NCBI GenBank assembly: GCA_027596075.1
Contig: JADGJC010000412.1
Coordinates: 20,303-30,512, forward strand
DNA length: 10,210 bases
Origin: Rhizophlyctis rosea
Lineage: Eukaryota > Chytridiomycota > Chytridiomycetes > Rhizophlyctidales > Rhizophlyctidaceae
Direction: 5' to 3'
In this document: piece by piece, positions 8,074-10,210 of the stretch
How the letters are laid out: each line of letters opens with the position of its first letter
Position numbering within the stretch: position 1 is the first letter of the stretch
Notes under the pieces: model-generated
What the model was told of the DNA's origin: nothing
Databases searched by the model: none
What the model saw: only the letters and a program-made list of their open reading frames with translations
Translations under genes and position numbers: made by a program

Positions 8074-10210
8074 ACGTTCCCTGCCCCTGCCCTGGACTCG
8101 GCGTCCTCAACGGCGTCCCCGTCCCATTCTGCTGCTGCCCCACTACCCCTCCCGCACCACCACCACTCCCAACACTCCCCTCCCTCTCCTTCTCCGCCAT
8201 CAACTCCCTCATATCAATCCTCTCCTCCGGCTCTAAGCCCCCCTGCTGCTGCATCTGCTGAAGCGAAATATACTCCCCCCTCTGCTGCTGCTGCTGCTGT
8301 TGCTGCTGTTGCTGACTGTGTTGCTGAGGAGAAGGGTAGGCAGGATAATACCCCTGCATCGGAGCTCCATAAGGCGACACCGGCACCACCCCCGAATAAG
8401 CGTATTGACCGTTAACATTCGGCACGACGGGCGGACTGTACATCGGCGGCGCGATCCCGTTCCCGTTGACGACACCCCCAGGCTGCGGCGAATGACTCGG
8501 CGTCGGAAGGTGCGAATGCGTCCCTTGCTGCTGCTGCTGCCCCGGCGTCCCCGGCGTCCCTCCTCCTCCTCCACCACCCCCCGCAACAAAGTACCCTCCC
8601 TGCTGCCCCGTCACCGGCGGCCCACTAGGCAAAGCCCCAACAAAAAACCCAACATTCGGCGTCAACGGACTAACAATCTCCTGACTCTGTCCCCACCCCC
8701 CTACACCCACCCCACCCATCCCATCCCCAAACCCTCCCCCACCAACAGGAATAACACTCAACTCATCCAACAACCTTTTATACCCCATGTGATTATCCTT
8801 AACCTCCGGCATCCGTCCCAACACGCTTCGCACTCGGTCGGCAAGACGAATCTTCTCCTCAGCCGAAACACACGCCGACGCAAGGATTTTCTGAACAACG
8901 CTCACGCCGTGGACTTGGTCTGCGAGGACTTCTTCGAGCGCCGCGTCGGACGAGAAGAAGATTTCTTTGATGATGATGTCGCGGGCGTCGAGTTCTACGC
9001 GTTGGTTAACTATGTTGTTGGCGGGGAAATAAAAGAAGAAAAGAAGATGAGTAAATGGAAACGCCAAGTAGAAAACCAAAAAGACCCCCCTCCCCCCCAA
9101 AACAACAAAACAAGAACCAAAAAAACAAGAACCAAAAAAAAAACACGCAAAACTCACCCAACTTCAAAATAGTAGCACTAGCCAACTTATGCGTACAAAG
9201 CCCACTCACACTCCCCACAAGCTTCGGCGCAAGCACCCTATACCTCCCGGGCAACGAACTCGTATCCAAAAGCCACGTAATCAAAATCGCCCCATTAGGA
9301 TTCGTACAAAGCCCCACCCCATTCTGCACTATCGCAATAGCAACATGCTTCTGCTGCCGTTTCGTCGTATACTGACTCTCCAAACACGCTCGCATAGCTC
9401 GACTCCCGAAGCGGCCTTGCCCAATATCCCAACACTTCGTATGCATGGCGTCGAAGACGAATTGATTTCGGTGCGTACCGAGACGGAGACAGCATTGCAC
9501 GACGTAGTTGCCGAATTGGTCGAGGAGGAGGGGCGGGGTGAAGGGTTTGAGAGCGTTGATGATGTGGTGGATTTGTGTGGTGGTTTTGGCGTAGTCGATC
9601 ATTTTTTGGATTACCCAGGTGCCGTTTTTGTGGACGCCGATTGCGGCCATGTGCGGGGCGACTTTTTCGATGAGGCGGAGGCGGTGTTGGTCGGTGGATT
9701 TTTCGATGATTTTTTGGATGACGACGTTGCCGATGTAGTCTGATGTGGAGGCAGGATACGTGAGATTGTTGGTTTGCCATTCATCTTTTGACATTCCACG
9801 GAAACACATCAGGAAAACATACCTGTACACAAATCCACAGCCTCATCAATAACCTCAGCAAACAGCGCCTCAACATCCTTCATAGTCGCATGCCCCTCCA
9901 ACTTCTTCCTCATCTCCCTCAACCGATTCTGATCCACCCGGCGATTCATCCTCGGCTCCGGAAGCGGCGGCAAAACAGCCGCATACTTATCCCCATCCAA
10001 AACCTGCCCAGTACTCGTCACATCTAACGTCTCAATCGCCCCACTACCCGCCAAATCTTTCCTCCCCCCACTCATAGCCATAGCCATCATCTGATCATCC
10101 GTGTAACCCCCTCCAAAGCTGCCCCCGTACCTCAACGGACTAGGCGCCGCATACGCTCCCCCCCCACCTCCCCCAACACTCACCCCACCATCGTACCCCA
10201 TCCCCTGCCC
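8066..10210 (-). CDS. PUF (Pumilio) RNA-binding protein, Jsn1/Puf1-Puf2 type, 5' partial
   Basis: Exons 9823-10210, 9158-9739 and 8066-9009; introns 9740-9822 (GTATGT..CAG) and 9010-9157 (GTGAGT..TAG). The 637 visible residues begin mid-protein (GQGMGYDG), so the start lies beyond the right edge. Residues 1-90 are Gly-rich; about 110-410 form the PUF domain with eight repeat cores: DYIGNVVIQ (130), HKNGTWVIQ (166), DQFGNYVVQ (203), GRFGSRAMR (238), NPNGAILIT (276), HKLASATIL (313), DQVHGVSVVQ (354) and NHMGYKRLL (396). The sequences QGRFGSRAMRACLES, NPNGAILITWLLDT and LCTHKLASATILK are hallmarks, as I recall them, of yeast Jsn1/Puf1 and Puf2. Those proteins bind mRNAs of membrane-associated proteins (Puf2 via UAAU elements), and Jsn1 has been linked to mitochondria. 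Residues 410-637 are Gly/Pro/Gln-rich with 11 consecutive Gln, probably disordered. An upstream RRM, as in Jsn1, would lie outside the window. Family call very sure, subfamily fairly sure. Confidence 0.93.
8282..8314 (-). repeat. CAG/CAA trinucleotide repeat encoding polyglutamine
   Basis: Eleven consecutive glutamine codons in the PUF tail, nine CAG and two CAA on the coding strand, interrupted just upstream by His-Ser and followed by more Gln (SLQQMQQQ). A shorter run of five Gln lies near 8524-8538. Such tracts vary in length between strains and are typical of disordered, condensate-forming regions. Confidence 0.85.
9107..9134. repeat. Tandem 13-bp repeat in PUF intron
   Basis: The motif AAAACAAGAACCA occurs twice, at 9107-9119 and 9122-9134, with a 15-bp period, next to A runs and a C run at 9085-9098. 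It lies inside the second intron of the PUF gene, so the transcript carries U/G-rich copies. It is probably simple-sequence slippage; no function is evident. Confidence 0.6.

Noticed and set aside
8300..9172. Long plus-strand open frame (290 codons) opposite the PUF gene
   Set aside because: It is Arg/Pro/Lys-rich and antisense to clear PUF coding sequence with well-placed introns; its openness follows from the skewed codon use of the PUF gene.
9189..9743. Plus-strand open frame of 184 codons
   Set aside because: It is antisense to the PUF repeats, where all motifs are on the minus strand, and has acidic low-complexity content; a shadow of the third-position bias.

Overview
The window looks like nuclear DNA of a fungus, probably an early-diverging (chytrid-like) one; the lineage is inference. 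Supporting signs are short GT-AG introns (62-148 nt, plus one of 374 nt) with GTATGT, GTAAGT or GTGAGT donors, a PUF protein of the fungal Jsn1/Puf2 type, a FUN14 gene, and a small tandem family of F-box/LRR-like genes. I see no rRNA, tRNA, CRISPR or recognisable transposon.

Layout from left to right. (1) 1-841, minus: 5' part of a gene for a type II membrane protein; its second exon runs off the left edge and resembles the start of a DUF4419 domain. (2) 842-3419: about 2.6 kb with no gene I can support, between divergently transcribed genes. (3) 3420-4426, plus: a complete four-exon FUN14 gene (155 aa) with a 7-nt first coding exon and a canonical EF-hand-type loop. (4) 4625-5933 and 5826-7256, minus: two tandem F-box/LRR-like paralogs, here called A (left) and B (right). 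Both carry frameshifts or stops in their N-terminal halves. The F-box exon of A has lost its start and lies directly against the truncated 3' end of B, so a deletion between the copies is likely. (5) 7257-7863: A/C-rich spacer. (6) 7864-8073, minus: a short ORF with a C-terminal hydrophobic helix overlapping the stop of the PUF gene. (7) 8066-10210, minus: a 5'-truncated PUF RNA-binding protein with eight repeat motifs and a Q/G/P-rich tail.

No shared pathway links the genes. FUN14 is expected on the mitochondrial outer membrane and yeast Jsn1 has been linked to mitochondria, but that is not evidence of joint function here. The most unusual large-scale signal is compositional: the plus strand alternates between amino-rich (A/C) and keto-rich (G/T) blocks of roughly 100-400 nt. 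In the PUF gene, third codon positions switch from A/C to G/T within an exon and reset at each of the two introns. Similar switches occur in FUN14 and in both F-box copies.
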